Positions 24,595-35,122 are shown, numbered from the stretch's first letter. The stretch is DNA of 64,000 nucleotides from Ureaplasma miroungigenitalium (GCF_025780085.1 NZ_JAOXHL010000001.1:62001-126000); one strand, 5' to 3'. Notes: generated by a model not told the origin, from the sequence alone. A program made the numbers and translations.

Positions 24595-26393
24595 TACTTC
24601 TCACTCAATATCTTCACAAAAGCATCTTGAGGTACTGAAACATTTCCAATTGCTTTTAGACGTTTCTTCCCTTCCTTTTGTTGTTCTAATAATTTTTTCT
24701 TACGACTAATGTCCCCGCCATAACATTTTGCTAAGACATTTTTACGCATCGCTTTAATTGTTTCACGCGCTATAATTTTTGAACCAATTGAAGCTTGCAC
24801 AGGGATTTCAAATTGATGGCGAGGAATAACGTCTTTTAGACGTTCACAAATTACTTTCCCTTTTTCATATGCGAAATCTTTATGACTAATAATACTTAAG
24901 GCATCTACTTTAAGGCCATTTAACATGATATCAACTTTAACTAGTTTGCTTGTTGTATAGCCAATTAATTCGTAATCCATGCTCGCATATCCACGCGTTA
25001 CAGATTTTAATTGGTCAAAGAATGAATACATAATTTCAGCTAAAGGCATTTCATAAACACATTTTCGACGCGTATTGTCAATTACTTGTAAATCTAAATA
25101 AATCCCTCTATTAGCTTGACATAATTGCATAATCGAACCAACGTATTCGTTTGGACTAATAATATTTAAGCGAACAAATGGTTCTTGGATCATCTTGATG
25201 TTAGTTACTTCGGGCATTTTTGACGGCGAATCAATGTAAATTTCTTCGTCATTTGTTAAGGTAATTTTATAAATCACCGATGGTGCTGTAAGGATTAATT
25301 CAATGTTAAATTCCTGAGCAATTCGTTCACGGATAACATCCATGTGTAATAAACCTAAGAAACCACAACGAATTCCAAAACCTAAGGCTTTTGATGTTTC
25401 GTACTCATAAATTAAAGCCGCATCAGACAAACTGATTTTTTCCATTGCTTCTTTAAAATCATCATACTGAGCCGTGTCCACTGGGTATAAACCACAGAAA
25501 ACCATCGGCGAAATTTTCTTATAACCTTGTAAAGGTTCACTAGCTGGTTTATCAACCGCTGTAATCGTATCCCCGACATGGATATCCTTCACTGTTTTAA
25601 TAGAAGCGGCAACTCAGCCAACTTCCCCAGCTACTAATTGATCTTTATTAACAATTTTAGGTGTTCGCACACCAACTTCGGTTACGACATATTCTTTATT
25701 ATTTGCCATCATGCGAATTTTATCGTGTACTTTTAAAACACCTTGCTTAATTCGTACTAAACAAACAACCCCTTTATAAGCATCATAATAAGAGTCAAAA
25801 ATTAACGCCTGTAGTGGGTTTTCATCACGACTATCTAAAGGTGCTGGTACATGTTTAATAATAGCCTCTAAAACATCATCGATATTCAAGCCGGTTTTGG
25901 CTGAAATTAAAGGAATGTCCGTCGTATCTAAACCAATCACATCTTCAATTTCTTTTTTAACTCGATCAACATCAGCTGATGGCAAGTCGATTTTGTTAAT
26001 AGTTGGAATGATTTCCAAATTATTTTCCAATGCTAAATATACATTACTTAATGTTTGTGCTTGAATTCCTTGCGAGGCGTCCACGACTAAAATCGCTCCT
26101 TCGCACGCAGCTAAAGAGCGAGATACTTCATATGTAAAGTCAACGTGACCTGGTGTATCGATTAAATGCAGAATGTATTCTTGTTGATCCTTGGCTTGAT
26201 ATTTGATTTGCACAGCATTCAATTTAATTGTAATGCCCCGTTCTTTCTCAATACTCATTGAATCCAGAATTTGGTCTTTCATTTCACGTTTGTCTAACGT
26301 GTTCGTAATTTCGATAATCCGATCAGAAAGTGTTGATTTACCATGATCAATATGTGCAATAATGCTAAAATTCCGAATATTTTTTTTGTTCAT
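24594..26393 (-). CDS. lepA: Elongation factor 4 (LepA), ribosomal back-translocase
   Basis: 599 residues, family length. GTPase motifs AHIDHGKST (residues 13-21), DTPGHVD and NKIDLPSAD, followed by the domain II/III region ([17 protein letters not shown]) and the LepA-specific C-terminal domain ([19 protein letters not shown]). It acts on stalled or mistranslocated ribosomes. First gene of a dense six-gene minus-strand run ending with ruvB. The TGA codon near residue 261 encodes Trp. Confidence 0.97.
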
Positions 26394-26478
26394 ATAACCA
26401 CTAGTCTAAATCTATATCTTTATATTTTATAACATTTATCGGTTAAAATATACATATCCATTAAAAATGGAGGTCTTT
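26394..26478. promoter_or_regulatory. Divergent promoter spacer between lepA and the 254-residue membrane protein
   Basis: 85 AT-rich bases. TATAAA-like -10 candidates occur on the minus strand near 26430. On the plus strand, CCATT-AAA-AATGG forms a small hairpin touching the GGAGG ribosome site of the downstream gene. No exact promoter can be assigned. Confidence 0.3.
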
Positions 26479-27243
26479 ATGAATTTTTGAAAAGTACAAA
26501 AAGAGCCATTAAATCAAAAAGAATCAAAGTTACTTATGCGGGTTTTAGGAATTTCATTAATCCAAACATTGATCTTTACTGGTTTACTAACCGGTCTGGT
26601 TTTTTTGTTCCAGTATGGCCTTTTTAATTTTGATTATAATATTCTAGTAATCACATATTCTGCGATTGCTGGAGCTAATTTAATTAGTTTATTTATCATG
26701 TATTTAATTAACATGTTTACACGTAAATTTCAATATAGCATTGTTTATAATGTCTTTTATTCAATTTTTTTAACCTTGGGTTTTGGCTTTCTTTTATCCT
26801 TAATGATTGGTTATCTATATTACTATACGTTTTTAGTGCTTTTGGGTTCAAGTATATTAATTTATATTATCATGATGGTGGTTGGTTTCATCATATCAAG
26901 AAAAGGTTCAATCCTTCTATATCGTATTTCTACAGCCGCTATTATTGCAGGTTTAGTCTTATTAGGCATTAGCTTCATAGCTTATTTTATTGGCTTCCGG
27001 CAATACGCAAGCACCAAAGGACCACATATCATCGATTTATTGATAGCTATTGCTTTTTGTATCGGAATTGTTTTTGGCTTAATTGTTAATATCGGCCACG
27101 TTAAATTGACGTGTGCCCTTAATCCCGATAATCAACACCGTGGTTTTATGTTACATCTAAGCAACATATTGTATAGAGCATACATCCAAGTTGTTGTCTG
27201 AATTTTTATCATTTTTTCTAAAATTCGTATTTTTTTCGATTAA
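26479..27243 (+). CDS. Polytopic membrane protein, about seven segments
   Basis: 254 residues from ATG 26479 with GGAGG six bases upstream. After a short hydrophilic N terminus (MNFWKVQKEPLNQKESKLL) there are about seven closely packed hydrophobic segments, then a short basic C-terminal helix (IFIIFSKIRIFF). Size and topology resemble Bax-inhibitor-1-like proteins, but the diagnostic C-terminal motifs are not evident, so I do not assign that family. It is a single-gene unit ended by a strong terminator, divergent from lepA. Confidence 0.65.
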
Positions 27244-27252
27244 TAAATATCT

Positions 27253-27281
27253 AAAAAGCCAATTCTGCTTGGCTTTTTTTC
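27253..27281 (+). terminator. Intrinsic terminator after the 254-residue membrane protein
   Basis: Stem AAAAAGCCAA/TTGGCTTTTT with a six-base loop followed by T residues. Confidence 0.85.
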
Positions 27282-27311
27282 TTTAAAATTAAAAAATAAA
27301 AAAATAAATAG

Positions 27312-27338
27312 TTAGCACTCTACCTTAATAAGTGCTAA
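27312..27338 (+). promoter_or_regulatory. CIRCE element (HrcA operator) of clpB
   Basis: TTAGCACTC, nine-base spacer, AAGTGCTAA. This matches the CIRCE consensus TTAGCACTC-N9-GAGTGCTAA with one change (G to A at the first base of the right arm). It lies 33 bases before the clpB ATG, where HrcA binding would block transcription until heat stress. Confidence 0.93.
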
Positions 27339-27370
27339 AATTTATATATTCTTATTGGAGGTTATTTTTT

Positions 27371-29473
27371 ATGGAAATGAAACAAAAAAATGATATCACG
27401 CAATACACACGAAATATAAATGAGGAAATTAAGAACAATAAAATTGATCCCATTATTGGGCGAGATGACGAAATTCGCCGAACTATTGAAGTTTTAAGTC
27501 GAAAGACCAAATCAAACCCCGTTTTAATCGGTGAACCGGGTGTTGGTAAAACAGCCGTTGTCGAGGGTTTAGCATATAGAATTGTTCATAAAGATGTCCC
27601 TACGAATCTTTATGACAAGACCATTTTAGAATTAAATTTAACATCACTAATCGCAGGAGCTAGTTATCAAGGGGCCTTTGAAGAACGTTTACAAGCTATC
27701 ATTAATGAAGTTAAAAAGGCTAATGGAAATATTATCTTATTTATCGATGAAATACACCAATTGGTCGGCTTAGGTAAAACACAAGGCGCTATGGACGCAG
27801 CTAACATCCTTAAACCAATGATGGCTCGGGGTGAAATTAAAGTGATCGGTGCTACAACCTATGATGAATATCGCCAATACATTCAAAAAGATGCCGCTTT
27901 AGAACGCCGGCTAACACCCATTAATATTAATGAACCAACAACCATCGAAGCTTTAACTATTATGCGTGGTTTAAAAGCGCGCTGAGAAGCCTTCCATGGA
28001 ATCAAAATTCACGATAGCGCACTTGTTGCTGCTGTTAATTTATCACAACGCTATATCACAGATCGATTTTTACCTGATAAAGCAATTGACTTAATCGATG
28101 AAGCTGCAGCCAAAATTAAAACACAAATTAATTCATCACCTGTTGAATTAGATCAATTAACCCGTGAATTACAATATTTACAAACCGAAAAGGCTGCTTT
28201 AGAAAATGAAAAGGATGCCAAATCAAGTGCTCGTTTAGCAACTATTAACCAAGAAATACAAGAAAAACAAGAAGCACGAGACCATTTAGCTCAACAATAC
28301 GAACAAGAAAAACGACAAATTAATGATTTAAAAAATCTTAAACAAAAAATTGATGAAACCAACCATGAAATAGAACGTTTGCAATTTGATGGTAAATACG
28401 AAAAAGCTAGTAAATTACTATATTATGATTTACCAGCACTGAAAAAGCAGTTAGAAAAACAAGAACAATTAATCGATAATAACGAAACTAATAAATTAAT
28501 TGTTGATGCTTTAACTGATAAGGAAATTGCCGATGTCATTGCTATTGCTACCAAGATTCCAGTACAAAATCTGTTGAATGATGACAAGCAAAAAATCTTA
28601 CATCTTGCCGATGAATTAAAAAAGGAAGTGATGGGACAAGACGAGGCTGTGCAAGCGGTAGCTGATGCTGTTATGCGAGCACGTGCTGGAATTGCAAACC
28701 CATTACAACCATTAGGTTCTTTCTTATTTTTAGGACCAACAGGTGTTGGGAAAACTGAATTAGCTAAGGCTTTATCAAAACACTTATTTGATACTGATAA
28801 GGCGTTGATTCAATTCAATATGTCAGAATATATGGAAAAACACACAGTCGCTAAATTAATTGGTGCTCCTGCTGGATATGTTGGTTATGAAGACGCTGGT
28901 TTATTAACAAAAACCGTGAAACGTCACCCTTATAGTGTTGTTTTATTTGACGAAATTGAAAAAGCGCACCCCGATGTTCTTAATACTTTATTACAAATTC
29001 TTGAAGAAGGTAGTATTAAGGATGGTCATAATAATGATATTAATTTCAAAAATACAATCATTATTATGACAAGTAATATCGGTAGTCAAGAAATCATCAA
29101 TAACGAACCTAATAAAGCATTATTAAGTTTACAAAAAACATTAAAACCTGAGATTTTAAACCGAATTAATGACATCATTGTCTTTAACCCATTAAAACAC
29201 AAAATCCTGGTTGATATTATTCATAAAATGTTGAACGATTTACAAGAACGTTTAATCGATAACGATTATCAAATTTCATTTAATAATATTAATTACGATG
29301 CAATATTAGATTCAGCATACAACCCTAACTATGGTGCACGTCCATTTAAACGTTGAATAGTTCATCACATGGAAAACCAAATTGCACGTTTAATTATGAC
29401 TAATGCCATTGTTAAAAATCAAAAATATGAATTAACTTATGATTCACAAAATGATGAAGTAAAAATTATTTAA
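27371..29473 (+). CDS. clpB: Disaggregase chaperone ClpB, short form
   Basis: 700 residues. AAA+ hexameric disaggregase working with DnaK. Two nucleotide-binding domains: Walker A GEPGVGKT (residues 54-61) and GPTGVGKT (455-462), Walker [10 protein letters not shown] and VLFDEIEKA. Between them lies the long coiled middle domain (about 310-400) that distinguishes ClpB from ClpA/C. The N-terminal substrate domain is absent: the protein begins almost directly at NBD1, as in other mycoplasma ClpB proteins. GGAGG precedes ATG 27371, and a CIRCE operator upstream indicates heat-shock control by HrcA. Confidence 0.96.
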
Positions 29474-29512
29474 TAATTTAATTAATAATTTAAGATACAC
29501 CATTAAAAAAAC

Positions 29513-29541
29513 TTGCTTTTTTTAAAACTTAATATTATAAT
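29513..29541 (+). promoter_or_regulatory. Promoter of tRNA-His
   Basis: TTGCTT at 29513-29518 and perfect TATAAT at 29536-29541 with a 17-base spacer, about 19 bases before the tRNA. This is the best-matching vegetative promoter in the window. Confidence 0.85.
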
Positions 29542-29559
29542 TTAATGGTGTATTTACAT

Positions 29560-29638
29560 GGTGGTTATGGTGAAGCTGGTTAACACGCCTGACTGTGACT
29601 CAGGTACTTCGCGGGTTCGAGTCCCGTTAATCACCCCA
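29560..29638 (+). tRNA. tRNA-His (anticodon GTG)
   Basis: Complete cloverleaf: acceptor GTGGTTA pairs with TAATCAC (one G-U), anticodon stem CCTGA/TCAGG with loop CTGTGAC (anticodon 29595-29597), T arm GCGGG-TTCGAGT-CCCGT. A G at 29560 faces the C discriminator at 29635, the extra -1 G pair that HisRS requires. CCA is encoded (29636-29638). It is a lone tRNA between its own promoter and terminator. Confidence 0.97.
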
Positions 29639-29648
29639 TTAAAATTCA

Positions 29649-29677
29649 AAAAAACCTCTCAACTGAGAGGTTTTTTT
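29649..29677 (+). terminator. Terminator of tRNA-His
   Basis: Stem AAACCTCTC/GAGAGGTTT with loop AACT and a seven-T tail, about 10 bases after the tRNA CCA. Confidence 0.9.
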
Positions 29678-29766
29678 CTCTAAATTTTCATTTTAGCAGA
29701 AAATAAAATAAAAAAATCTATTTTTTAGGCAGGTACCTGGTTACATCTCATTTTTGCTTTTTCTTA

Positions 29767-29772
29767 TATAAT
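29767..29772 (+). promoter_or_regulatory. Candidate -10 (TATAAT) for the 643-residue lipoprotein
   Basis: Perfect TATAAT about 95 bases before the ATG. No good -35 at standard spacing; TTACAT (29741-29746) is 20 bases away. The perfect palindrome CAGGTACCTG at 29730-29739 lies just upstream. Confidence 0.4.
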
Positions 29773-29863
29773 TAAAATAATCCATTTATTACATAATTAT
29801 TTATTTATGTATGTTATTTAAAAGGAGCTTCTTCTTGCACGATCAAGAAGAATGATAATTATT

Positions 29864-31795
29864 ATGAAGAAAAAGACTAAAACAATATTATTCTCATCAT
29901 TAGCTTTCGCAGCTACTTCTGCGATGGTGGTAACCGCAGTAACCGCAGTAACAGCATGTTCTAAAACAGATAAGAATGATGTAGCTGATGCTGTTGTACA
30001 ATTCAACAACGTTAAGAAAACCTTAGAACAAAAATACCAGGCAGATTTTGGTAAAGAAATTTCAGACGTTATTAAAAATGCTGAAAAAGAAGTTGCTAAG
30101 TTAAAAGAAGAAAACAGCAAAAATGCCAGCACATTAATCAAAAACGTTACTACGAAATTAGAAAAAGACGTAACTGATATTATTAAAAAATGTTTTGATG
30201 ATGCTAATAAAACAGTGTCTATCAACTTTAAAAATCAAAGTGAAATTTTATTTAAATCAGTGCCAACAGATTTAAAGGCTATTGATTTCGATTTAAAAAT
30301 CAGTACTACAGGATATCAAGTTATTTTTGTTAAGGCTGTAAAAACTGATGACAAAATTATTGTGAGCTACGATGTTGTCAAAAACAAGGACAAACAATCA
30401 TTTAATAAAGAAATTTTAGCTAAAGATTTCAAAACAGAAAATTCTGGTGAATTAGAAAAAGTTAATGAACTGATTAAAGTGTCATTCAAAAATGCTAGTG
30501 AATATTACCTAGAAGATATAACTGCAGACCAATTAGCTAATAAAAACAATTTCGAATGCACTGCATTACCAACAGATGTTAGCTTTGCTTTTATCAAAGC
30601 TGAAAAAGCTGCTGATAATTCGAAAATTACTGTCACTTATAAATTAAGCAAAAAAGAACAATCAAAAGATTTTACTTACAACATTTTATCAAGTAAATTT
30701 AAACAAAAAGTTAATCCTGCTAACCCGATTAATTTAGATGAAGCCAATAAAAAAGTTAAAGTAGCATTCAAAGATTCTAGTTCAATGCTTTTAAAAAATG
30801 TGACTGATGCACAACTAGCTGATAAGAATAATTTTGTATTCTCAGATGTACCCGCTGATATTACAGCTACATTTGTCAATGCTAAAAAAGCAGCTGATAA
30901 TTCGAAGATTGTTGTAAATTATAAATTAAGCCAAAAAGAACAATCTAAAGAATTTACTGCCGAAATTTCAACTGATAGTTTTAAACCAGTCCCAGTCCCT
31001 ATTGATCCAATTAACTTCAATGAAATTAATCAAAAGGTTAAGGTGACTTTCAAAAATTCTAGTTCAATGTTTTTAAAAGATGTGACTGATGCGCAACTAG
31101 CTGATAAAAATAATTTTGAATTTACTGGCACACCTTCTGATATCACAGCTACATTTATTAAAGCTGAAAAAGCTGCTGATAATTCAAAAATTACTGTAAC
31201 TTATAAATTAAGTAGTGAAAATGAAGAAAAACAAGTAACTAAGGATATCCCAGCGGAATCTAACTTCAAAAAAGAAGAAGAAACCCCAGTTGTAACAAAA
31301 TATTCATTAGAGCATTTAGGTGTTAGTTCAGCAGATACTATCACAATTGAAGCTGGTCAAAAAGAAAGCTTAGAAGTTAAAAACTTTGCTTTCTACATGA
31401 AAAAGGATAATGCTACAAATGCTAATTTCACTAAAATCATTGAACAACAAATTCTTAAAGATAGAAAAACTATTTTAAAACCAAGTACACCAACTAAAAT
31501 CACAGCTTTACAATCAATTAAACTTATTTATACAAAAAATGGTGGAGAACAATTAACTTCATCTACCATCATTCGAGGGGGAACAATGAGTAAACCCGAT
31601 CCATTAAAATTCAGTAATGATCACTTGCAAAGCTATACATTCGCTCTTGAAAACACTAAAGCAAGTGATACTATCGAAATCATTGGAATGGAAGTTACTT
31701 TATTTATAAACGGTCAAGAACTTAAAACAAAAGAAAACAAACCATACGTTCTTCAAGTATTATTTGATCAACCTATTTCAAATAAAAAAGCCTAA
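29864..31795 (+). CDS. Surface lipoprotein with four ~85-residue repeats
   Basis: 643 residues from ATG 29864 (MKKKTKTILFSS); an in-frame ATG at 29852 would add MIII. Lipobox ends VTAVTAC (Cys about 34). After a coiled segment (residues ~40-110) come four related units starting near 115, 205, 300 and 390, pattern KVKVxFKxSSxMxLKxVTDAQLADKNNF ... ADNSKIxVxYKLS, with units 3 and 4 nearly alike. They match the units of the 884-residue lipoprotein and the Lipoprotein_17-type domain. The C-terminal ~140 residues form a different beta-rich domain ending VLQVLFDQPI, similar to the ends of other lipoproteins here. Likely surface antigen or adhesin. No good ribosome site is adjacent; AAGGAG lies about 38 bases upstream with a hairpin between. 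Confidence 0.82.
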   Translation: MKKKTKTILFSSLAFAATSAMVVTAVTAVTACSKTDKNDVADAVVQFNNVKKTLEQKYQADFGKEISDVIKNAEKEVAKLKEENSKNASTLIKNVTTKLEKDVTDIIKKCFDDANKTVSINFKNQSEILFKSVPTDLKAIDFDLKISTTGYQVIFVKAVKTDDKIIVSYDVVKNKDKQSFNKEILAKDFKTENSGELEKVNELIKVSFKNASEYYLEDITADQLANKNNFECTALPTDVSFAFIKAEKAADNSKITVTYKLSKKEQSKDFTYNILSSKFKQKVNPANPINLDEANKKVKVAFKDSSSMLLKNVTDAQLADKNNFVFSDVPADITATFVNAKKAADNSKIVVNYKLSQKEQSKEFTAEISTDSFKPVPVPIDPINFNEINQKVKVTFKNSSSMFLKDVTDAQLADKNNFEFTGTPSDITATFIKAEKAADNSKITVTYKLSSENEEKQVTKDIPAESNFKKEEETPVVTKYSLEHLGVSSADTITIEAGQKESLEVKNFAFYMKKDNATNANFTKIIEQQILKDRKTILKPSTPTKITALQSIKLIYTKNGGEQLTSSTIIRGGTMSKPDPLKFSNDHLQSYTFALENTKASDTIEIIGMEVTLFINGQELKTKENKPYVLQVLFDQPISNKKA

Positions 31796-31810
31796 TATTT
31801 ATGAAAAACA

Positions 31811-31838
31811 AAAATAAGCTTAAAAAGCTTATTTTTTT
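31811..31838 (+). terminator. Terminator after the 643-residue lipoprotein
   Basis: Stem AAAATAAGCTT/AAGCTTATTTT with a short A-rich loop and a T tail. Confidence 0.8.
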
Positions 31839-31985
31839 CATCCCTTAATCTTCCTGTTTAACTCCCTAATAGACATTGGTATTAATAAAATCATAATCAT
31901 TAAATAATACCTTTTAGTAGATGAATGCAGGCAAAGTCTGTTATATAAGATAGAAGGGATTTTAGCTTAGCAACACTAAGCAATT

Positions 31986-32014
31986 AAAAAAACACCAGAT
32001 TCAATCTGGTGTTT
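31986..32014 (-). terminator. Terminator after the 319-residue lipoprotein
   Basis: Near-perfect dyad AACACCAGATT/AATCTGGTGTT, with a run of A on the plus strand (U on the minus transcript), 12 bases after the stop codon of the minus-strand gene. Confidence 0.85.
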
Positions 32015-32025
32015 TGTCTTATTTA

Positions 32026-32985
32026 TTAACGAATAGGAATTATAATTGGTGTTTTAAATTGTACAGTTCATTGGTCACCAATGTATTCACCATGCATGTG
32101 TTGGAATGAAATACCAGTAATGGCTACCGTCTTTTTATTTGCTAAGTATTCTACTGGCAATTGAAAGTTTAAAGTGTAGTGAGGGTTGTGACTTCCTTCT
32201 TGACTACCAGATAAGCTAGCAGGTAAACTATCACTACTTGCCCCAATACCATCAAAACGTAATTGGATATTATTAAAACCTGTGTTTTTAATATTTTCTA
32301 AAAGAGTGTAATATACATCAACACCATTTAATCGACCGGTTTCAGCACTCACGTGTAAATCGTGCCCATCAATAATCTTGTAGCCATCTTTTTGTAAATT
32401 AGTTTGGCGTCTTAACTCTTCACGCACATATTTGTGGTTGTGTGTATGTACTAAAGCGCTATTATGATCTTTGTGTGCAATTCAGTTAAAGATCATTAAA
32501 CCTTGGTATTTTTCATTCTCTTTTAAACTCTTACCTTTGAGGTGTTGATTCGGTTCAAGCGTTTTTTGTTCTTCTCATTGTTGATTAGTTTCTAAATTAT
32601 TAAAACGCCCGTCATTAACTTCGTTAACCTCTTCCCCTTCTTTTGGTTGGTTTGGTGTATAGTGGTCAGGATCTTTGGCAATAGCTTCAATTTGAGTGAT
32701 AATTGCTTTAGCTTTATCTAAGTATTTTTCTTTTTCTGATTCATCTTTACTTTTTTTAAAATCTACTTGAATACTAATAAATTCTTGGCGCAGATTATCT
32801 GCATAAGTTATTTTTTGTGTCGCAGTAGTATTCTTATATCATTGATTTAATTTCGACTCTAAATTAGCAAATTCTTGGTCCATAGCTGACTTATTACCAC
32901 AAGCTGTTAAACTAATAGCTGTAGTAGCCAGTACTACGGTTCCTAAAGATAAAAGACATCATTTCAATTGATTTTTCTTTTTCAT
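32026..32985 (-). CDS. HxH-motif lipoprotein next to the metal uptake operon
   Basis: 319 residues, signal MKKKNQLKWCLLSLGTVV with lipobox SLTAC (Cys about 29); AAGGTAAAG precedes the ATG. Residues ~30-100 are helical. The C-terminal half is beta-type and clearly paralogous to the 280-residue lipoprotein at 36235-37077: shared G-x-L-x-G-V-x-x-YY, DGIGxSS and a closing IxGxSFxHxHG ... VQFxTPI. Histidines cluster twice: H180, H182, H184 (VHTHNHKY) and H296, H298 (FQHMHGEYIGD). This strongly suggests a metal or metal-chelate site. It lies 125 bases downstream of the FecCD operon and may be transcribed with it or from its own promoter. Confidence 0.8.
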
Positions 32986-33086
32986 AAACTTTACCTTTTT
33001 CTTGTTTATAAAACTTATATACTTTTTAATTCCATTATTATATTAAAAAAATTATTTTTTATCAATTAAGTAGCACACGAATAAAA

Positions 33087-33113
33087 AAACACGCCCTATC
33101 TGACGTGATTTTA
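33087..33113 (-). terminator. Weak terminator overlapping the end of the FecCD operon
   Basis: On the minus strand CACGTC-AGATA-GGGCGTG followed by a U run, beginning at the stop of the last permease gene. The stem is short, so some readthrough into the following lipoprotein gene is likely. Confidence 0.5.
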
Positions 33114-34262
33114 AGCGTTTTTTCAGTTAACTCAGCCCACATATGCTAATGTAGGTGCACCAATAAAGTGCATTCAGATTGATGAGTTAATACTTGGAAT
33201 TTCACGGGTTAAAATTAATCCTAGAGCAGTAATTAAAGCACCAACGGAAGCGGATAATGGAATAACAATCCGATAATCACGGACACCGAAAACTTTTCGG
33301 ACTATATGTGGGGTAAATAGACCGACAAAGGCCACATTCCCCGCTAATAAAATAGATGGTGCAATTAATAAAATTGTCGCTAAAATGGCAATCATTTTAA
33401 TATAAACAACTGATGAACCTAGGTTTTTTGCTTTCTCGTCACCTAAATCTAACAAACTTAATTTGTGAGAGATTAACATACTAACGACAAAGCCAATAAC
33501 AATAGTTACAGCACAGATTCATAATAATTTAAAATCAGCAAAACCATTAGCTTTCAAAATATTTTCTGGCCCACCTAAAATATATAGCATGTTTGCTGAA
33601 GAAGCCGACTCTTCACTTGAACGAATAAAGTAAGAAACCGTATTAAAGAATACACCCGTCGCTAAACCAGCTAAAGTCATCTTTAAGAAAGATTTCTTTT
33701 GTTTTGACATAAAGACCATACCTAAAAGCATTAATGCGGCTACACCCCCACCAATGAAGGCAAAACCAATCTTTTGCTGATACATACGGAAATCAAAAGA
33801 AATTGCTAAGACAACCATAAAGACAGTGGCACTAACTATGCCTAGTGTTGATGGGTCCGCTAAGGGGTTTCGTGTTAGTGTTTGCGTAATACAACCAGCT
33901 GTACTTAAAGCTACACCCACAAGCATAATGGCAATCGATGATCAAACTGTATTTTGCAAGTTAGCATATGTATTAAAATCATCGATAACTAAGAAACGTA
34001 AGCTGAAAACTAATTTTAAAATATCTCTCAAATGCATTTGCACACTAACTGGTGAACCGTTTGTGTATAAATCAATTTTTGAGGCATAAGAGAGATTTCA
34101 AATAAAAACACCAAATAAAACAAAGAGTAAAATAATGTATGCAAAAATAATCATCGCAATTTTTTTGGGAGAGATTAGTTTTTGATACCTTAATGTCCGC
34201 GAATCAAAAACAAAGGGTTTTGCTGTATTGATTAAACTAATTTTTTTCTTTTTGAAAAACAT
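33111..34262 (-). CDS. FecCD/BtuC-family metal-chelate ABC permease (copy 1)
   Basis: 383 residues, about nine to ten membrane segments. Family signatures: TRNPLADPSTLGI near the middle of the first half, LGDEKAKNLG (the coupling helix contacting the ATPase), AGNVAFVGLFTPHIVRKVFGVRDYR and the closing IGAPTLAYVGW. These permeases move iron-siderophore, heme, cobalamin or similar chelates inward. The length equals that of copy 3 (39213-40364), and most of the motifs are identical, so the two arose by duplication. Starts 6 bases after the ATPase stop. Substrate not deducible, iron or another transition metal being the usual choice. Confidence 0.93.
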
Positions 34263-34268
34263 AAACCA

Positions 34269-35120
34269 TTATTCAATATAACTATTTACTTTAATGTTGC
34301 AAACCACTCGTTCATTATTAGGTGTTTGCATAATTGAGGCGTCAATATTATAAGCGGCTTTTAAGGATTCTTGATTAATAATTGCACTTGGTGTACCATC
34401 AAATAAAACTTCTCCGTCTTTTAAAACATAGATGTAATCTGAAAATTGCATAGCTTGGTTAATATCATGTAAAATGGCAATGATAGTTTTCTTGTGTTTG
34501 ATTTGTAATTGTTTCAGCGTTTCTAATAATTCGTATTGATTTTTAATATCTAAGTAAGTGGTTGGTTCATCCAATAAAATAATTGGTGTATCTTGTACTA
34601 AAGCTAAAGCCAAGACAATTTTTTGACGTTGACCACCTGATAAGTCTTGCATAAACTTATCTTTTAAATGTTCGATTTGCATAGCATGCATAACCGATTG
34701 AATAATATCTTTATCTTTTTGACTTAAAATTCCAGTGATATTTAAATATGGATTACGTCCGAAAGTAATGTAATCAATCACCCTTGTTCCCACAGGAATA
34801 TCTAATGATTGAGGGATATAAGCAATTAATTGACTAGCTTGTTTTGTGGTGTATTTTGTATGTTCCTTATTATATAAATGGATTTGACCGATTTTGGAAT
34901 TATTGATTCGTACCATCGCCTTAGCCATTGTTGATTTACCTGAACCATTAGGACCTAAAATAGTTGTAAAACAGTGGTTTTTAATATTCATATTAATGTC
35001 TTTTAAAATGAATTCACCACGCCGTGAATATTTAAAAAAGTAATCGCGTACTTCGATGACGTTTTCAGGATTTAAAGCAACAATAGCGTCGCGATCAAAA
35101 TGTTTTTTAGACTTAAACAT
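34269..35120 (-). CDS. FecE/BtuD-family ATP-binding protein
   Basis: 283 residues. Walker A GPNGSGKST (56-64), Q-loop in YIPQSLD, signature LSGGQ (160-164), Walker B ILLDEPTTYLD (DEPT 184-187), switch His in ILHDIN. The order and spacing fit the iron-chelate uptake class. It is the only ATPase gene in an operon with three FecCD permeases, so it probably energises more than one permease pairing. Two bases separate it from the upstream permease stop, indicating coupled translation. Confidence 0.95.
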   Translation of the reverse strand: MFKSKKHFDRDAIVALNPENVIEVRDYFFKYSRRGEFILKDINMNIKNHCFTTILGPNGSGKSTMAKAMVRINNSKIGQIHLYNKEHTKYTTKQASQLIAYIPQSLDIPVGTRVIDYITFGRNPYLNITGILSQKDKDIIQSVMHAMQIEHLKDKFMQDLSGGQRQKIVLALALVQDTPIILLDEPTTYLDIKNQYELLETLKQLQIKHKKTIIAILHDINQAMQFSDYIYVLKDGEVLFDGTPSAIINQESLKAAYNIDASIMQTPNNERVVCNIKVNSYIE

Positions 35121-35122
35121 AA

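Noticed and set aside
26479-27243. Bax inhibitor-1 family membership
   Set aside because: Segment number fits, but the conserved C-terminal family motifs are not visible.
29818-30225. Minus-strand hydrophobic frame opposite the repeat lipoprotein
   Set aside because: Antisense shadow of the lipoprotein signal peptide and coiled region.
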